From an uncultured Marivita sp. (lineage in GTDB: Bacteria > Pseudomonadota > Alphaproteobacteria > Rhodobacterales > Rhodobacteraceae): a stretch of DNA of 64,000 nucleotides. This document shows, one piece after another, positions 8,033 to 18,487 of this stretch; the stretch's first letter is position 1; every line of letters begins with the position of its first letter. Below the pieces are notes generated by a model. It made no database searches and was not told the DNA's origin. It worked only from the letters and a program-made list of their open reading frames with translations. Both the position numbers and the translations under genes were made by a program. The stretch lies in NCBI RefSeq assembly GCF_947488135.1, contig NZ_CANKYW010000006.1, forward strand, positions 1-64,000. The letters are read 5' to 3'.

Positions 8033-8764
8033 TTAGGCCAATGACTTTCGAGCCAACAAGTCGATATACCTTGCCCGCGCCGCAGGCAGCGGTTTGCCGA
8101 TCTGTTCGGCTGCCAGTTTGTGTTCGAGGAAGTAACCGGTGGCGGCGAGAGCCGTTGCGATGTCTGCGTCCTCGGCCGCGCCTTCGCCCTTGAGTGCGTC
8201 TGGCAGAGGAAGAAGCCGATCCGCCCAATCCCCGGCACCTTTCGCAGACACCGCGCGGCCGGATTTCGGTGAGATGTACATAAGATCATCGGTGCTGCCG
8301 GTGACTGCACAGCAGGTCAGGTCGAGCCCGTATCCAAGATCGTCCAGCAACGCTGCTTCCCAGCGCAGATAGGCAAGAGGCCAGAGTTCGGACTGATCGA
8401 TGAGATCAAGAAGGTTCTGGGTGTGCGCGTATAGTTTCGGATGTGCTTCGCGTTCCGGCAAGACGTAGGCCAACAGCGCCAGAGCGGCATTCAGCCCTGC
8501 CAGCGTTGTCCGGTTCTGCATGGCAATGGCCGCACGGGACCGTTGCAGCTCTACCGTGAAACTTCCCAGATGGTCCTCAAGCCGCGCCCGCCACGCAAGG
8601 TCAAGCTGTGCGCCCGGTTGAAGGATAGGTGCGATCTTGCGGGACGCACCGCCGCGAACGACGCCGGCATGGCGTCCGCGTTCCGGCGTGAACACGTCGA
8701 TGATCATCGCGCTTTCGCCGTGACGGCGGCTGCTGAGAAGGATGCCTGTATCGCGCCAATCCAT
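8033..8764 (-). CDS. recO: DNA repair protein RecO
   Basis: RecO of 243 residues, which helps load RecA on SSB-coated single strands in the RecFOR pathway. The N-terminal OB fold begins [26 protein letters not shown] and contains [12 protein letters not shown], typical of RecO. The C-terminal helical half has the [23 protein letters not shown] region where many RecO proteins have a zinc site; here CC is present but a full four-Cys set is not seen. It lies 9 bp after the DUF1491 gene and downstream of era, the usual alphaproteobacterial order. Confidence 0.92.
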   Translation of the reverse strand: MDWRDTGILLSSRRHGESAMIIDVFTPERGRHAGVVRGGASRKIAPILQPGAQLDLAWRARLEDHLGSFTVELQRSRAAIAMQNRTTLAGLNAALALLAYVLPEREAHPKLYAHTQNLLDLIDQSELWPLAYLRWEAALLDDLGYGLDLTCCAVTGSTDDLMYISPKSGRAVSAKGAGDWADRLLPLPDALKGEGAAEDADIATALAATGYFLEHKLAAEQIGKPLPAARARYIDLLARKSLA

Positions 8765-8773
8765 GATACGACG

Positions 8774-9112
8774 TTAGCCCGAGAGCCCGTCTTCATCCAG
8801 AAGATGCCGTCCCGCGCGATCCTCGACTTCGATCACCCACAGGTCGCTGTCGAAGCTGCGTTGCCGGGCGATGCTGGCGTCCACGTCAGGTTCGGCACCG
8901 TCGGCCAGAACCTGCCAGGCACGCGCGCCGGTCATCAGGTCGTATTGGCGCACAAACGCCTTGGCGTGACCGTCCAGAGTGTTCAGCTTCACCAGAATGG
9001 CTCCGGCGGTATCGTCTCCGTGCGCCGTCACGAAAGCCGGGATGTCGAACAGCGAAAGCCGACGCAGGTAGGCCTGCACCCAGAACCCGCTGGCCAGCCG
9101 GGCCTCAGCCAT
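8774..9112 (-). CDS. DUF1491 family protein
   Basis: Small conserved protein of 112 residues beginning MAEARLASGFWVQAYLRRL, the DUF1491 pattern found in alphaproteobacteria between era and recO. No signal peptide or membrane segment is visible. Its ATG overlaps the stop of era, so translation is coupled. Function is unknown; the constant location suggests a link to ribosome assembly or DNA repair genes but nothing in the sequence shows which. Confidence 0.85.
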   Translation of the reverse strand: MAEARLASGFWVQAYLRRLSLFDIPAFVTAHGDDTAGAILVKLNTLDGHAKAFVRQYDLMTGARAWQVLADGAEPDVDASIARQRSFDSDLWVIEVEDRAGRHLLDEDGLSG

Positions 9113-10013
9113 TGCCGTCCTTGAAATCGAGACCCATCTCGGAATACCGCTCGGCCTCGTCCAGCCATTTCTCGCGCACCTTCACTTGCATAAAAAGGTG
9201 GATGCGGCGGCCAAGGAATTCTTCCAATTCCTCGCGCGCAGCTTTGCTGATCGCCTTGATCGTTTCGCCCTTGTTGCCAAGCACGATGCCCTTGTGACCA
9301 TCGCGCACGACATAGATGATCTGGTCGATCCGCGCCGACCCGTCGTCGCGTTCTTCCCAACTCTCGGTCTCGACCGTCAACTGATAGGGCAATTCCTGAT
9401 GCAGCCGCAGCGTCAGCTTTTCGCGCGTCATCTCTGCCGCGATCATGCGCAGCGGCAGATCGGCGATCTGGTCTTCGGGATAAAGCCACGGGCTTTCCGG
9501 CAGGGTACCCGCCAGCCATGTGCGCAGGGCTTTAACGCCATGACCCTTTTCAGCCGAGATCAGAAAGGTCTCGGTGAAGGGGAACTTCTCGTTCATCTCC
9601 TTGGTCAGCGCCAGCAGGCGCGGCGCCTCGACCCGGTCGATCTTGTTGATGGCCAAGGCGACGGGGCGCTTGCCCACCACGTCGCCCAGATTCTGAAGGA
9701 TCGCATCGACCCCTTCGGTGATGCCGCGATGCGCTTCGATCAAGAGCACTACGATATCGGCGTCCGACGCGCCGGACCACGCGGCAGCGACCATCGCGCG
9801 GTCCAGACGGCGGCGCGGTTTGAAAAGGCCGGGCGTGTCCACCAGAACGATCTGAGCGTCACCTTCGATGGCAACTCCGCGAATACGGGCGCGGGTGGTC
9901 TGCACCTTATGGGTGACGATCGAGACTTTCGCCCCGACCATCTGGTTGGTCAGCGTGGATTTGCCCGCATTGGGCTCTCCGATCAAGGCGACGAAACCTG
10001 CGCGCGTTATCAT
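9105..10013 (-). CDS. era: GTPase Era
   Basis: Ribosome-assembly GTPase that binds 16S rRNA during 30S maturation. From the ATG at 10013 it has 302 residues. G motifs: GEPNAGKST (G1), DTPGLF (G3) and NKID (G4), followed by the C-terminal KH domain with VVRDGHKGIVLGNKGETIKAI. An in-frame ATG at 10025 is possible; the frame is open to 10121 but would run into the EamA gene. Era ends within the start of DUF1491 and follows the rnc/lepB group with one transporter gene between. Confidence 0.96.
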   Translation of the reverse strand: MITRAGFVALIGEPNAGKSTLTNQMVGAKVSIVTHKVQTTRARIRGVAIEGDAQIVLVDTPGLFKPRRRLDRAMVAAAWSGASDADIVVLLIEAHRGITEGVDAILQNLGDVVGKRPVALAINKIDRVEAPRLLALTKEMNEKFPFTETFLISAEKGHGVKALRTWLAGTLPESPWLYPEDQIADLPLRMIAAEMTREKLTLRLHQELPYQLTVETESWEERDDGSARIDQIIYVVRDGHKGIVLGNKGETIKAISKAAREELEEFLGRRIHLFMQVKVREKWLDEAERYSEMGLDFKDGNG

Positions 10014-10041
10014 AGATGTTTCCATATTCAGAAGTCCGGCG

Positions 10042-10941
10042 TCATACGCCAGATCGTGGCACAGAACCAGCCCCGACTTTGCGCCCGCTGCGCACCAAAG
10101 TGTAGACGCCGCTTCCGACAATCAAGGTCGCACCGATCAGGGTGAACGCATCGGGCGGTTCGCCGAAGATGAGATAGGCAAAGACCAGCGCGATCAGAAG
10201 GCGGGAATAGCGAAACGGGGCCACCACCGAGACCTCGCCGGTGCGCATGGCCTTGGTCAAGGCGCTGTAGCCGACGAGGCCAGCAAGCCCGGTGCCCATG
10301 AGCATCGCCAGCGCCGGAAAGCTTGGCGCGGCCAGCGGTGCGGTTTCGAACGCCGTGATGACGACGCCCGCGATGAAGACCATCAGGAAGCCCAGGATGC
10401 CCAGTTGCGTCGCCGTGACCTCGGGCGGGCTGGCGCGGGTCATCAGGTCCCGTCCGGCAAACCCAATCATGCCCAGCACCGCGAAGATCGCGGTCGCGTC
10501 AAAACCGGACGGCGTCGGACGCAGGATCAGGAGGACCCCTGCAAAGCCGATGGACATGGCAATCCAGCGGCGCAGGCCGACCTTTTCCTTGAGCACGACA
10601 GCCGCGCCGAGGGTCACGACAAGCGGTGCTGCCTGAAGAATGGCGGAGGTGGTCGACAGAGGCGCGAATGCAAGGCTGAGCGCAAAGAACAGACGCCCCA
10701 AAATCTCGAACGCAGAGCGAACGAGCAGCGGGCCTTCGATATAGGCGCGACTGACCAGCGGTTCCCTGAGCCAGATCGCGTAAAGCAGGAAGAACGCGGT
10801 GCCGAAGGCCCCGAACAGCATGGTGCCGACACCGGCCGACACGTCCCCCGTGCCGGTGGCCGCCTTGAAGAACGCGTCTTCGATGGCGAACCCGAGCATG
10901 GCCAGCACCATGAACAGGCTGCCGCGCAGGTTGTCGGTCAA
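10042..10941 (-). CDS. EamA/DMT family exporter
   Basis: Ten-helix drug/metabolite transporter of 299 residues made of two EamA repeats (about 5-135 and 150-285). The start is a TTG at 10941 that overlaps the TGA of rnc (TTGA), an unusual start justified by the coupling and by the normal N-terminal helix that follows. Substrate unknown; family members export amino acids, nucleosides or other metabolites. It interrupts the common rnc-era adjacency. Confidence 0.82.
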   Translation of the reverse strand: MTDNLRGSLFMVLAMLGFAIEDAFFKAATGTGDVSAGVGTMLFGAFGTAFFLLYAIWLREPLVSRAYIEGPLLVRSAFEILGRLFFALSLAFAPLSTTSAILQAAPLVVTLGAAVVLKEKVGLRRWIAMSIGFAGVLLILRPTPSGFDATAIFAVLGMIGFAGRDLMTRASPPEVTATQLGILGFLMVFIAGVVITAFETAPLAAPSFPALAMLMGTGLAGLVGYSALTKAMRTGEVSVVAPFRYSRLLIALVFAYLIFGEPPDAFTLIGATLIVGSGVYTLVRSGRKVGAGSVPRSGV

Positions 10942-11627
10942 GACCCGCTCTCTTCGAGCGTTCCCAAAAGCGCCTTCGCTGCGGCCTGTTCGGCCTGTCG
11001 TTTCGACCCGGCCTTGGCCTCGGCGGACTTGCCGTTTTCAAGCCGGACGGAGATCACGAAATTTGGCGCGTGGTCGGGGCCGTCGCGAGACACCTCGATA
11101 TAGGCGGGCGGGGGCATTCCCCGCGCCTGTGCCCATTCCTGCAACGCCGTTTTGGCATCCCGCGCGTCTTCCTTGACGGTGCCGATCCGATCGCCCCAGA
11201 GGCGCAGAACGAGCTGTTTGGCGGCGTCAAAGCCCGCGTCCAGATAGACTGCCGCAATGACGGCCTCCATCGCATCGCCCAGAAGGGCCTGCTTGCGGCG
11301 ACCGCCCGACAGCATCTCGGACCGACCCAGTTTCAGCGCAGCCCCAAGATCAATCTCGCGCGCGACATCCGCACAGGTTTCCTTGCGGACCAGCGCGTTG
11401 AAGCGGGGCGCAAGCTGGCCTTCGGTGGCGGTCTTGTCCACGGCCAGAAGCGCCTCGGCCATGACAAGGCCAAGCACACGGTCACCCAGGAACTCAAGCC
11501 GCTGGTTGTCTTCGCGGTTGATGCCCGCGCGCGACGAATGTGTCACTGCACGGACCAGCAACTCGGGGCGGTCGAACCGATGCCCCAGACGCTTGGACAG
11601 CGCCTGAAGGTCAGCCGACAGCTTCAC
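10938..11627 (-). CDS. rnc: Ribonuclease III
   Basis: Double-strand-specific endoribonuclease of 229 residues that processes rRNA precursors. The signature [14 protein letters not shown] is at about residues 40-53, the second acidic cluster [14 protein letters not shown] follows, and a C-terminal dsRNA-binding domain ends the protein. The start is a GTG at 11627 whose first base is shared with the TAG stop of lepB (TAGTG). The frame is open much further upstream, but that stretch is antisense-like sequence over lepB. Confidence 0.95.
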   Translation of the reverse strand: MKLSADLQALSKRLGHRFDRPELLVRAVTHSSRAGINREDNQRLEFLGDRVLGLVMAEALLAVDKTATEGQLAPRFNALVRKETCADVAREIDLGAALKLGRSEMLSGGRRKQALLGDAMEAVIAAVYLDAGFDAAKQLVLRLWGDRIGTVKEDARDAKTALQEWAQARGMPPPAYIEVSRDGPDHAPNFVISVRLENGKSAEAKAGSKRQAEQAAAKALLGTLEESGS

Positions 11628-12463
11628 TACTCGATCTTCTCGAAAAAGCGGTCGCCACGCCATGTCCAGAAGAACAGCATGGACGATCCGGCGGAGGAGA
11701 ACATCACACGATTGGCCTTGCCCACAAGGTTCTCGAACGGAACAAAGCCGACACCGCCCGCAACGCTGGGCACGCGGCTGTCCGAGGAATTGTCGCGGTT
11801 GTCGCCCATCATGAAGTAATGGCCCTCGGGGACCGTGTAGACCGGCGTGTTGTCCGACCCCTGGTTGCCGATATTCAGGATCGAATGCGTCGTCCCACCC
11901 GGGAGCGTTTCGAGGAACCGCTCCTTGATGCAGGTGCCGCCAGTGCCGACAGGCCCGTTCGCACAGCGGGGACGCAGACCTTGCGGGCCCTGTGGTGCTG
12001 CGGTTTCCTCGAAATCGGGCTGTGGTTCCAGTTGGACGCTTTCGCCGTTGATGTGCAGCACGCCCCGGATCATCTGCACCTCGTCCCCCGGCAGGCCGAT
12101 CACGCGCTTGATGAAGTCGCGCCCCGTGACCGGGTGGCGAAACACCGCCACGTCCCCACGGTCGGGTTCCGAGCCGAAGAGTCGGCTGTTGTCTCCGTCC
12201 GCCCATCCGCACAGGTCACTGGCGTCGACGTCGATGCCAAGGTTCGGCAGGTAAAGCGACGGGCAGGAGGCGTAGGAATAGCCGTAGGACATCTTGTTGA
12301 CGAACAGGAAGTCGCCGATCAGCAGCGTGTCTTTCATCGACCCGGACGGGATCCAGAAGGGTTGGAAGAACAGCGTCCGAAACACGCCAGCGATCAAGAG
12401 CGCGTAGACGATGGTTTTGATCGTCTCGACGATGCCGCCGCTTTTCTTGGGTTCAGACGCCAT
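11627..12463 (-). CDS. lepB: Signal peptidase I
   Basis: Membrane-bound leader peptidase of 278 residues. One N-terminal transmembrane helix is followed by the catalytic Ser ([10 protein letters not shown]42) and Lys ([12 protein letters not shown]119), and by the [11 protein letters not shown] motif of the family. The ATG at 12463 follows an AGGA site; the open frame continues to 12577 but lacks a site there. An insert with several Cys and Pro residues in the middle is normal for alphaproteobacterial LepB. It precedes rnc with a one-base overlap. Confidence 0.95.
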   Translation of the reverse strand: MASEPKKSGGIVETIKTIVYALLIAGVFRTLFFQPFWIPSGSMKDTLLIGDFLFVNKMSYGYSYASCPSLYLPNLGIDVDASDLCGWADGDNSRLFGSEPDRGDVAVFRHPVTGRDFIKRVIGLPGDEVQMIRGVLHINGESVQLEPQPDFEETAAPQGPQGLRPRCANGPVGTGGTCIKERFLETLPGGTTHSILNIGNQGSDNTPVYTVPEGHYFMMGDNRDNSSDSRVPSVAGGVGFVPFENLVGKANRVMFSSAGSSMLFFWTWRGDRFFEKIE

Positions 12464-12531
12464 GTTCCTGCCTTTTGCTCGATTGTCCCGCGCTACATGA
12501 GCGGGGGCGGCGCGGGTGTCAAGCCAAGCGC

Positions 12532-12933
12532 CTATTCCTTTGGGCGGGCCTCGATCAGCACCATCGCTTGCGCCCATGGATGGTCGTCGGTCAACGTGAC
12601 GTGAATGATCGCTTCGTGCCCCTCGGGCGTCAGTTCATCAAGGCGGGCTTTGGCCCAGCCCGTGACCTCCATCACGGGCTGCCCGGTATGCAGATTGCGC
12701 ACCGACATATCCTTCCACGCGATGCCCATGCGCAGGCCCGTTCCAAGCGCCTTGGAGCACGCCTCTTTCGCCGCCCAGCGTTTCGCATAGGTGCCGGCCA
12801 CATCGCGGCGGCGTTCGGCCTTGCGCTGTTCGGTTTCGGTGAACACGCGGTTGCGGAAGCGGTCGCCGAACCTCTCAAGCGTGCCAGCGATGCGGTCGAT
12901 ATTGGCCAGATCGGTGCCGATGCCGATAATCAT
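12532..12933 (-). CDS. acpS: Holo-[acyl-carrier-protein] synthase
   Basis: Transfers 4-phosphopantetheine from CoA to ACP. 133 residues beginning [15 protein letters not shown], with the Mg-binding Asp in GTDL and the second motif [15 protein letters not shown]. The ATG overlaps the stop of the hydrolase-membrane fusion gene upstream as ATGA. It belongs to the pdxJ-acpS-lepB-rnc order common in proteobacteria, here with two extra genes between pdxJ and acpS. Confidence 0.95.
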   Translation of the reverse strand: MIIGIGTDLANIDRIAGTLERFGDRFRNRVFTETEQRKAERRRDVAGTYAKRWAAKEACSKALGTGLRMGIAWKDMSVRNLHTGQPVMEVTGWAKARLDELTPEGHEAIIHVTLTDDHPWAQAMVLIEARPKE

Positions 12934-14417
12934 GATCCGCCTCCCGCGGCTGCGAACATCGGAAAGCTGACGCCAAGCGCCCAGGCAAGGATAATCCCGA
13001 GCCCAAGCCCGGCGGTCAGCGGCCCCGCGCGCTTGCCGATGGCGCGACCCATCGTTCCGTGCACGAAAAAGAACAGCAGGATCACCGGTGCAATGATGAT
13101 CAGGAAAAACAGCCCCTCGAAATCCAGCGCTACCGCGATTCCCAGCGAGGCAAGGAATGCCGCGCGCGACGCGATCCTGCGCCAGACCGAAGCCCGCCAC
13201 ACGACCACGGAATCCGCGATCATGAAGAGCACGGCGCCCGGCACCAGCGCCGCGATGATCGGCACGCGTTCCGAGATGGGAAAGAAGTTCGCGCCGTAGC
13301 GGTCGAGCGCGAACCCGAATACCCCTATGCCCCAGGCCACCAAGGCGACGAGCGCCAACGGGCGCAGCCGTCCGTACGGCGTTTTCACCGAGAGGATCGG
13401 GAAAAGAACAAGCGTGCAAAGCCCGTAAAGCCCAAGGTGGACGGCAAGGTAATCGGCGACCAATACGGGCAATACGTCAATGTCGATCAACTGCGCGAGA
13501 CCCGGTGCCAAGAGCATCGGCACCACCAGCACTACAGCCACCTTCCACACAGCCACCTTCCACGTCGGTAGGTCCGGCGGGTCCGGCAACTCTTCGGACC
13601 GCATTAAAAGGCGCGCAAGGGGCAGCGACAGGGCGGTGATCGACGCCATGAGCGCAAGAAACGCCCATCCGGTGGGCGGGACGGCGGCTGTCGCGCTGCG
13701 GTCGTAGAAGTCGTTCAGCCACTCAAGCGCCGCAGCGCGCCCGACCCGCGAGTGAAGGATGGCGACGTGTTCCGTCCAGGGTGCATAGATGGCAGAGCGC
13801 ACAACGCCCGACGCGCGGACCGTGTCGCCTTCTTTTGCCTGTGGATCGATCATCCGAAGTGTCTCGACACCGAATTCGCGCAGGTGCGGTTCCCACTGGC
13901 CTGAGATCAGGAGCATGTTTTCAGGCACGTCTTCGCTGACCGCCTGTGAGAACGCAGAAAGCAAAACCAGCGGGCCCGTCAGTCTCTCGGCAGCGACCCG
14001 GATCAGGACATCCGTCGCCATCGAATGCCCCAGAAGCGCGACGGGCTGATCGTCTGCAAAGGCCTCCACGACCGCAATAGTCTGGTCCATGAGCCGTTGG
14101 GTCGTGCCTTCGATCCGGGTGACGTCACCCGACATCGGCACCGAGTGTGCGCCATGGCCTTCGAAATCGAACATATGAACCCGGTACCCGGCCTGCGCGA
14201 GGACAAGGCCGTAGCCCTGCATCATCTCGCGCGATCCGGCAAAGCCATGCGCGACGACCACGTGCGGGCCGTCGGCGTCTGCTTTGGCAAGCGTTGTAAC
14301 GGGCGTTTGGCCCACGACAGTGTTGGTGAACGTCACGCCGGATCGCGCGGTTTCGAGCACGACTATGGCGATAACCGCCACCAGCACCATCGCGATCGCG
14401 CGCCACAGGTCTTTCAT
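12930..14417 (-). CDS. Alpha/beta hydrolase fused to a polytopic membrane domain
   Basis: About 495 residues in two parts. After one N-terminal helix, residues about 30-245 form an alpha/beta hydrolase with [13 protein letters not shown] (oxyanion region), the nucleophile elbow GHSMA and a late [10 protein letters not shown] His candidate. Residues about 255-495 contain roughly seven hydrophobic helices with no family I recognise. The elbow serine suggests a lipid- or ester-directed serine hydrolase anchored in the inner membrane. The start is ATG 14417 or the GTG one codon earlier, overlapping the preceding TGA; the end overlaps acpS. A 15-bp tandem duplication (13534-13563) adds five residues in a hydrophilic linker. 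Confidence 0.75.
   Translation of the reverse strand: MKDLWRAIAMVLVAVIAIVVLETARSGVTFTNTVVGQTPVTTLAKADADGPHVVVAHGFAGSREMMQGYGLVLAQAGYRVHMFDFEGHGAHSVPMSGDVTRIEGTTQRLMDQTIAVVEAFADDQPVALLGHSMATDVLIRVAAERLTGPLVLLSAFSQAVSEDVPENMLLISGQWEPHLREFGVETLRMIDPQAKEGDTVRASGVVRSAIYAPWTEHVAILHSRVGRAAALEWLNDFYDRSATAAVPPTGWAFLALMASITALSLPLARLLMRSEELPDPPDLPTWKVAVWKVAVVLVVPMLLAPGLAQLIDIDVLPVLVADYLAVHLGLYGLCTLVLFPILSVKTPYGRLRPLALVALVAWGIGVFGFALDRYGANFFPISERVPIIAALVPGAVLFMIADSVVVWRASVWRRIASRAAFLASLGIAVALDFEGLFFLIIIAPVILLFFFVHGTMGRAIGKRAGPLTAGLGLGIILAWALGVSFPMFAAAGGGS
13534..13563. repeat. 15-bp perfect tandem duplication inside the hydrolase gene
   Basis: ACAGCCACCTTCCAC occurs twice without spacer (13534-13548, 13549-13563). 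In the gene on the minus strand it gives the repeated segment [10 protein letters not shown], in frame, just before a membrane helix. It looks like a recent slippage event. Confidence 0.85.
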
Positions 14418-14860
14418 CACTCGACCAGCCGTGTCACGATCTCGCCCGTGCTCTGGTTGAGCGTGAAGGTCAGGTGATGCGCAACGAAAGTTTCGCCATC
14501 GTAGATCTCCACAGGCACATCGAAGGTGAATCCATTAGCCGGTTCATAGGCGGCACCCAAGTTTTCAAAGTCGATATAACCAAAACCTATCGCTCCGTGA
14601 CCGATGACCCGGCATTGCCGGTCTCCCAATTCCGCGTAGGGCGGCGAGAGAACCAGCAGGTAATACGATCCGGCCGCGGGTTCCCCCGCCGTGTCCAGCA
14701 GGGCGAGACGCGTTTTGCCGTTGGCGAATGTGCGCGTGTGGTCGCTCCACGGTTCGACGAGGTTCCGCGCGCTGGCGGGCCAGTCGCAATCGCGGACATC
14801 CTGCGCCGTGGCAGCGGATGCCGAAAAGCAAAGCGCCAATATCGCGCAGAGGCGGATCAT
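14417..14860 (-). CDS. Small secreted protein of unknown function
   Basis: 147 residues with a clear signal peptide ([20 protein letters not shown], cleavage after ATAQ likely). The mature part is about 127 residues, acidic, probably beta-rich, with two Cys (in RDCDWP and RQCRV) that could form a disulfide in the periplasm. I do not recognise the family. It is coupled at both ends: its start overlaps the pdxJ stop by ATGA and its stop overlaps the hydrolase start. This suggests cotranscription with the membrane hydrolase, perhaps acting with it. Confidence 0.7.
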   Translation of the reverse strand: MIRLCAILALCFSASAATAQDVRDCDWPASARNLVEPWSDHTRTFANGKTRLALLDTAGEPAAGSYYLLVLSPPYAELGDRQCRVIGHGAIGFGYIDFENLGAAYEPANGFTFDVPVEIYDGETFVAHHLTFTLNQSTGEIVTRLVE

Positions 14861-15609
14861 GCGCGGGCGGCGTCCATCAGGCGGCGCATCTCGGCGATGG
14901 CGGGGCCTAGGCCACGGAAGACGGATTCACCGATCAGGAAATGCCCGATGTTCAGCTCCATGACTTCGGGAAAGGCTGCGACGGGCGCGACCGTCTCGTA
15001 ATTCAGACCGTGCCCGGCATGCACTTCGAGCCCGAGCGAATGCGCATAGGCGGACATTTCGCGCATCATGGCGAGTTCCTTGTTGCGCTCCTCGAACCGG
15101 CCTTCGGCATGAGCATCGCAATAGGCACCGGTGTGCAGTTCGATCACTTCAGCACCAATCCGGTGGGCGGCGGCGATCTGCCGTTCATCCGCGGCGATGA
15201 AGATCGACACGCGGCATCCGGCGTCTCGTAACGGCGCGATGTACCCTTTGAGGCGGTTTTCCTCGCGCGCGACTTCAAGCCCGCCTTCAGTTGTCCTCTC
15301 CTCGCGCTTTTCGGGCACGATGCACACCGCGTGGGGTTTGTGGCGCAGAGCGATTTTTTGCATCTCTTCGGTCGCGGCCATCTCGAAATTCAGCGGCACG
15401 CGCAGGGTGTCCATCAGACGGTCGATATCGCTGTCGATGATGTGGCGGCGGTCTTCGCGCAGGTGCGCCGTGATCCCGTCGGCACCTGCTTCTTCGGCCA
15501 TTTGTGCCGCCCGCACCGGATCGGGCAGGTCTCCGCCGCGCGCATTGCGCAGGGTCGCCACGTGGTCGATGTTCACACCCAGCCGCAAGCGGCCCGCATA
15601 TTCGGTCAT
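14857..15609 (-). CDS. pdxJ: Pyridoxine 5'-phosphate synthase
   Basis: Final ring-closing enzyme of DXP-dependent vitamin B6 synthesis, 250 residues, a TIM barrel. Typical motifs are [17 protein letters not shown] at the N-terminus, [15 protein letters not shown] in the second strand and [11 protein letters not shown] near the C-terminus. The ATG follows a weak ribosome site. First gene of a coupled run pdxJ, secreted protein, hydrolase, acpS. Confidence 0.96.
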   Translation of the reverse strand: MTEYAGRLRLGVNIDHVATLRNARGGDLPDPVRAAQMAEEAGADGITAHLREDRRHIIDSDIDRLMDTLRVPLNFEMAATEEMQKIALRHKPHAVCIVPEKREERTTEGGLEVAREENRLKGYIAPLRDAGCRVSIFIAADERQIAAAHRIGAEVIELHTGAYCDAHAEGRFEERNKELAMMREMSAYAHSLGLEVHAGHGLNYETVAPVAAFPEVMELNIGHFLIGESVFRGLGPAIAEMRRLMDAARA

Positions 15610-15635
15610 TCTCGCCTCCTTGGTTGAGGCTGAAC

Positions 15636-16289
15636 CTAGTCCGCCGCCGACCCGTCGTCAGCCTGTTTCTTCTTTTTCTTGAGAGACGCCAGTTTCGCCT
15701 TGAGAACACCCTTGCGGCGGTTCTGGTAGGCCCGGATCAGCGGGACGGAGAGATAGTAGCACACCAAACCGCACAAAATCCCCGGCAGGATGCCCCCGAC
15801 AAGCCACGGGAAGAACACCTCGTCATAGAAGATCTTGAGACCGCCCCAGTTCGCTTGGGCGTCGGTGAAGATCGCGACGAAATTGCGCCAGAGGTCTTCG
15901 CCGGCTTTGGCGAACTTGTATCCGATGCTGCCATGCGCATGCCGGATCTCGCCCAGTCCCAACAACCAGTAGCCTGTCTGGAGCGAGGCCACGCTGATGG
16001 GCACATAGGTCAGCGGGTTGCCGAAGAAAGTTGAGAGCAGGGCGGCAAGGATATTGCCCCGCATCACCCAGGCCAGGATCCCTGCGGTGACGAAATGCAA
16101 ACCGTAGAACGGGGTGAAGGTCGTCAGAACTCCGGCAAAAATGCCGCGCGCAATGCGTTCGGGGGGATCGGGCAAACGGTTGAGGCGATGCTGGACGTAA
16201 CGGGCGGCGCGAGTCCAGCCCCCGCGGGGCCAAAGCGCCTCGCGGAGGGTGGTCACGATCGACCGCCTGTCCCGCCGTTTGAAAACCAA
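15636..16289 (-). CDS. DUF2062 membrane protein
   Basis: 217-residue membrane protein of the DUF2062 family. The conserved block [22 protein letters not shown] and [11 protein letters not shown] lies at about residues 42-95, with two to three helices and a further one near 185. The C-terminus is Lys-rich (KKKKKQADD). The start is a TTG at 16289 with AAGGGG seven bases upstream; no suitable ATG exists nearby. It lies between relA and pdxJ on the same strand, a conserved neighbourhood in this group. Function unknown. Confidence 0.8.
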   Translation of the reverse strand: MVFKRRDRRSIVTTLREALWPRGGWTRAARYVQHRLNRLPDPPERIARGIFAGVLTTFTPFYGLHFVTAGILAWVMRGNILAALLSTFFGNPLTYVPISVASLQTGYWLLGLGEIRHAHGSIGYKFAKAGEDLWRNFVAIFTDAQANWGGLKIFYDEVFFPWLVGGILPGILCGLVCYYLSVPLIRAYQNRRKGVLKAKLASLKKKKKQADDGSAAD

Positions 16290-16309
16290 GTTGCGCCCCT
16301 TCGATCTCT

Positions 16310-18448
16310 CTACTCGGCCGCAGCCGTTTGCATCGATAACGCGGGATCCCGTCTTCGAACCACCGAGGCCACATCGCTCTCTGCTTCGAGCGCCGACATG
16401 ACGGCGTGCAGATGGTTGGCGTCGCTGAGTTCGATATCCATCACGAGTTTGTAAAAATCCGGTTTCCGATCCACGAAATTGAGATCCGAGATATTGGCCT
16501 TCTGTTCACCAATCAATGTGCAAATCCGTCCCAGTACGCCCGCGTCATTGCCGATGGTAAGCTCAAGGGAAACGACATAGACCGGGGGGTGGTTCCCGGA
16601 TTCCCAATGCAGATCGAGCCATCGGGACAATTGATCTTCGACAGCCGCAAGCGCGCCGCAATCGATGCTGTGGACCACCACACCCTTGCCACGTTGCACA
16701 ATGCCGACAATCCGTTCACCGGGAAGAGGCTGACAGCAGGTGCCGCGTTCGAACGCCTGCCCGCGTTCCAGCCCGATCACCGCGCTTTGCATTTCGATGA
16801 ACTCGGACGGTTCCGGCGCAAGATCGGGGTAGACCGCGGCGACGACCTCGCGTGCTGACATCTCGGCGCTGCCGAGGCGGGCAAGAAGCTCTTGCGCGTC
16901 CGGGATACGCAGGTTTCGAGCCGCCATCTCGAGCACTTTGTCGCTGGCTTTCTTGCCCACGTTCTCGAACGCCGATCGCGCCAGTTCGCGGCCCAGTTGG
17001 GCGAACCGTTCGCGTCCCGCTTCACGCAATTCCCGGCGGATCGCAGATTTCGCTTTCCCGGTGGTCGCAATATCCAGCCACGTCGCCTGCGGGCTTTGTC
17101 CCTCGGCAGTGACGATGTCGACGGACTGCCCGTTCTTGAGCCGCGTCCAAAGTGGCACGCGGATGCCATCGACTTTGGCGCCGACACAGCCGGACCCGAT
17201 CCGCGTGTGGATCGCATAGGCAAAATCGAGCGGCGTCGCCCCGCGCGGCAGCTTAACCACGTCGCCCTTGGGCGTGAAGCAGAACACCTTGTCAGGGTAC
17301 ATTTCGAGCTTCACGGCTTCGAGGAAATCCTCGTGATCGTCCTCTCCGACGAATTGCTCGGTCAGGGAAGCGACCCATTTCGCCGGGTCCACGGCAAAGG
17401 GGTTCTCGCTGCGCACGCCGTCGCGATAGGACCAGTGGGCCGCAACACCGGTTTCGGCCACATCGTGCATCTGACGGGTGCGGATCTGCACTTCGACCCG
17501 CTTGCCATCACGGCCCGATACGGTGGTGTGGATCGACCGGTATCCGTTGGATTTCGGTTCGCTGATGTAATCCTTGAACCGCCCCGGAATGGCACGCCAG
17601 CGTTGGTGGATCACGCCGAGCGTGGCATAGCAATCGGCCTTCGAGCGCGTGATGATCCGGAAGCCATAGATGTCGGACAGGCGGGAAAACCCGATCTCTT
17701 TTTCCTGCATCTTGCGCCAGATCGAATAGGGTTTCTTGGCACGACCGAAAACCTCGGCGTCGATCCCGGCTTTCTCGAGCTCGCTGCGCATATCGCTGGT
17801 GATCCGGTGGATCACGTCGCCGGTTTCTTTCTGAAGCGTGATGAAACGGCGGATGATGCTGGCGCGACCCTCGGGATTGAGCACGCGGAACGCCAGGTCC
17901 TCAAGCTCTTCGCGCATCCACTGCATACCCATGCGGCCTGCGAGCGGCGCATAGATGTCCATCGTTTCACGCGCCTTTTGCACCTGCTTTTCCGGGCGCA
18001 TCGCTTTGATCGTGCGCATGTTGTGCAAACGGTCGGCAAGTTTGACCAAAATGACCCGCAAGTCCTTGGACATCGCCATGAAGAGCTTGCGGAAATTCTC
18101 GGCCTGCTTGGTTTCCGAACTCGACAGCTGAAGGTTGGTCAGCTTGGTCACGCCATCGACGAGCATGGCGATTTCATTGCCGAACCGCACCGCAACTTCG
18201 GAATAGGTGGATTTCGTATCTTCGATGGTGTCGTGAAGCAGTGCCGTGATGATGGTGGCATCGTCCAGCTGCTGCTCGGTCAGAATAGCGGCAACTGCGA
18301 CGGGGTGCGAAAAATATGGCTCTCCGGAGTGGCGGAATTGCCCCTCATGCATCTCGCGGCCATAATCATAGGCCGCGCGAATGAGCGCCTCGTTGGTTTT
18401 CGGATTGTAGTTGCGGACAAGCGCAACAAGGTCGTCAGCCGCGATCAT
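16310..18448 (-). CDS. spoT: Bifunctional (p)ppGpp synthetase/hydrolase (RelA/SpoT)
   Basis: Stringent-response enzyme of 712 residues. Domains in order: HD hydrolase (FSHPVAV and LLHDTIEDT near residues 48-77), synthetase (FKDYISEPKSNGYRSIHTTV near 290-310), TGS (VFCFTPKGDVVKLPRGATPLDFAYAIH near 388-415), and a C-terminal ACT domain. Both catalytic halves keep their key residues, so it should make and degrade the alarmone, as expected for the single Rel of alphaproteobacteria. It follows rpoZ on the same strand, as in many proteobacteria. Confidence 0.95.
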   Translation of the reverse strand: MIAADDLVALVRNYNPKTNEALIRAAYDYGREMHEGQFRHSGEPYFSHPVAVAAILTEQQLDDATIITALLHDTIEDTKSTYSEVAVRFGNEIAMLVDGVTKLTNLQLSSSETKQAENFRKLFMAMSKDLRVILVKLADRLHNMRTIKAMRPEKQVQKARETMDIYAPLAGRMGMQWMREELEDLAFRVLNPEGRASIIRRFITLQKETGDVIHRITSDMRSELEKAGIDAEVFGRAKKPYSIWRKMQEKEIGFSRLSDIYGFRIITRSKADCYATLGVIHQRWRAIPGRFKDYISEPKSNGYRSIHTTVSGRDGKRVEVQIRTRQMHDVAETGVAAHWSYRDGVRSENPFAVDPAKWVASLTEQFVGEDDHEDFLEAVKLEMYPDKVFCFTPKGDVVKLPRGATPLDFAYAIHTRIGSGCVGAKVDGIRVPLWTRLKNGQSVDIVTAEGQSPQATWLDIATTGKAKSAIRRELREAGRERFAQLGRELARSAFENVGKKASDKVLEMAARNLRIPDAQELLARLGSAEMSAREVVAAVYPDLAPEPSEFIEMQSAVIGLERGQAFERGTCCQPLPGERIVGIVQRGKGVVVHSIDCGALAAVEDQLSRWLDLHWESGNHPPVYVVSLELTIGNDAGVLGRICTLIGEQKANISDLNFVDRKPDFYKLVMDIELSDANHLHAVMSALEAESDVASVVRRRDPALSMQTAAAE

Positions 18449-18487
18449 CGGCGCCTCATTCTCATGCGGCCCGCATCGCGGCGGGCC

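Noticed and set aside
11628-12212. N-terminal extension of RNase III
   Set aside because: The open frame upstream of the GTG runs antisense-like within lepB in another frame and gives a non-RNase III sequence.
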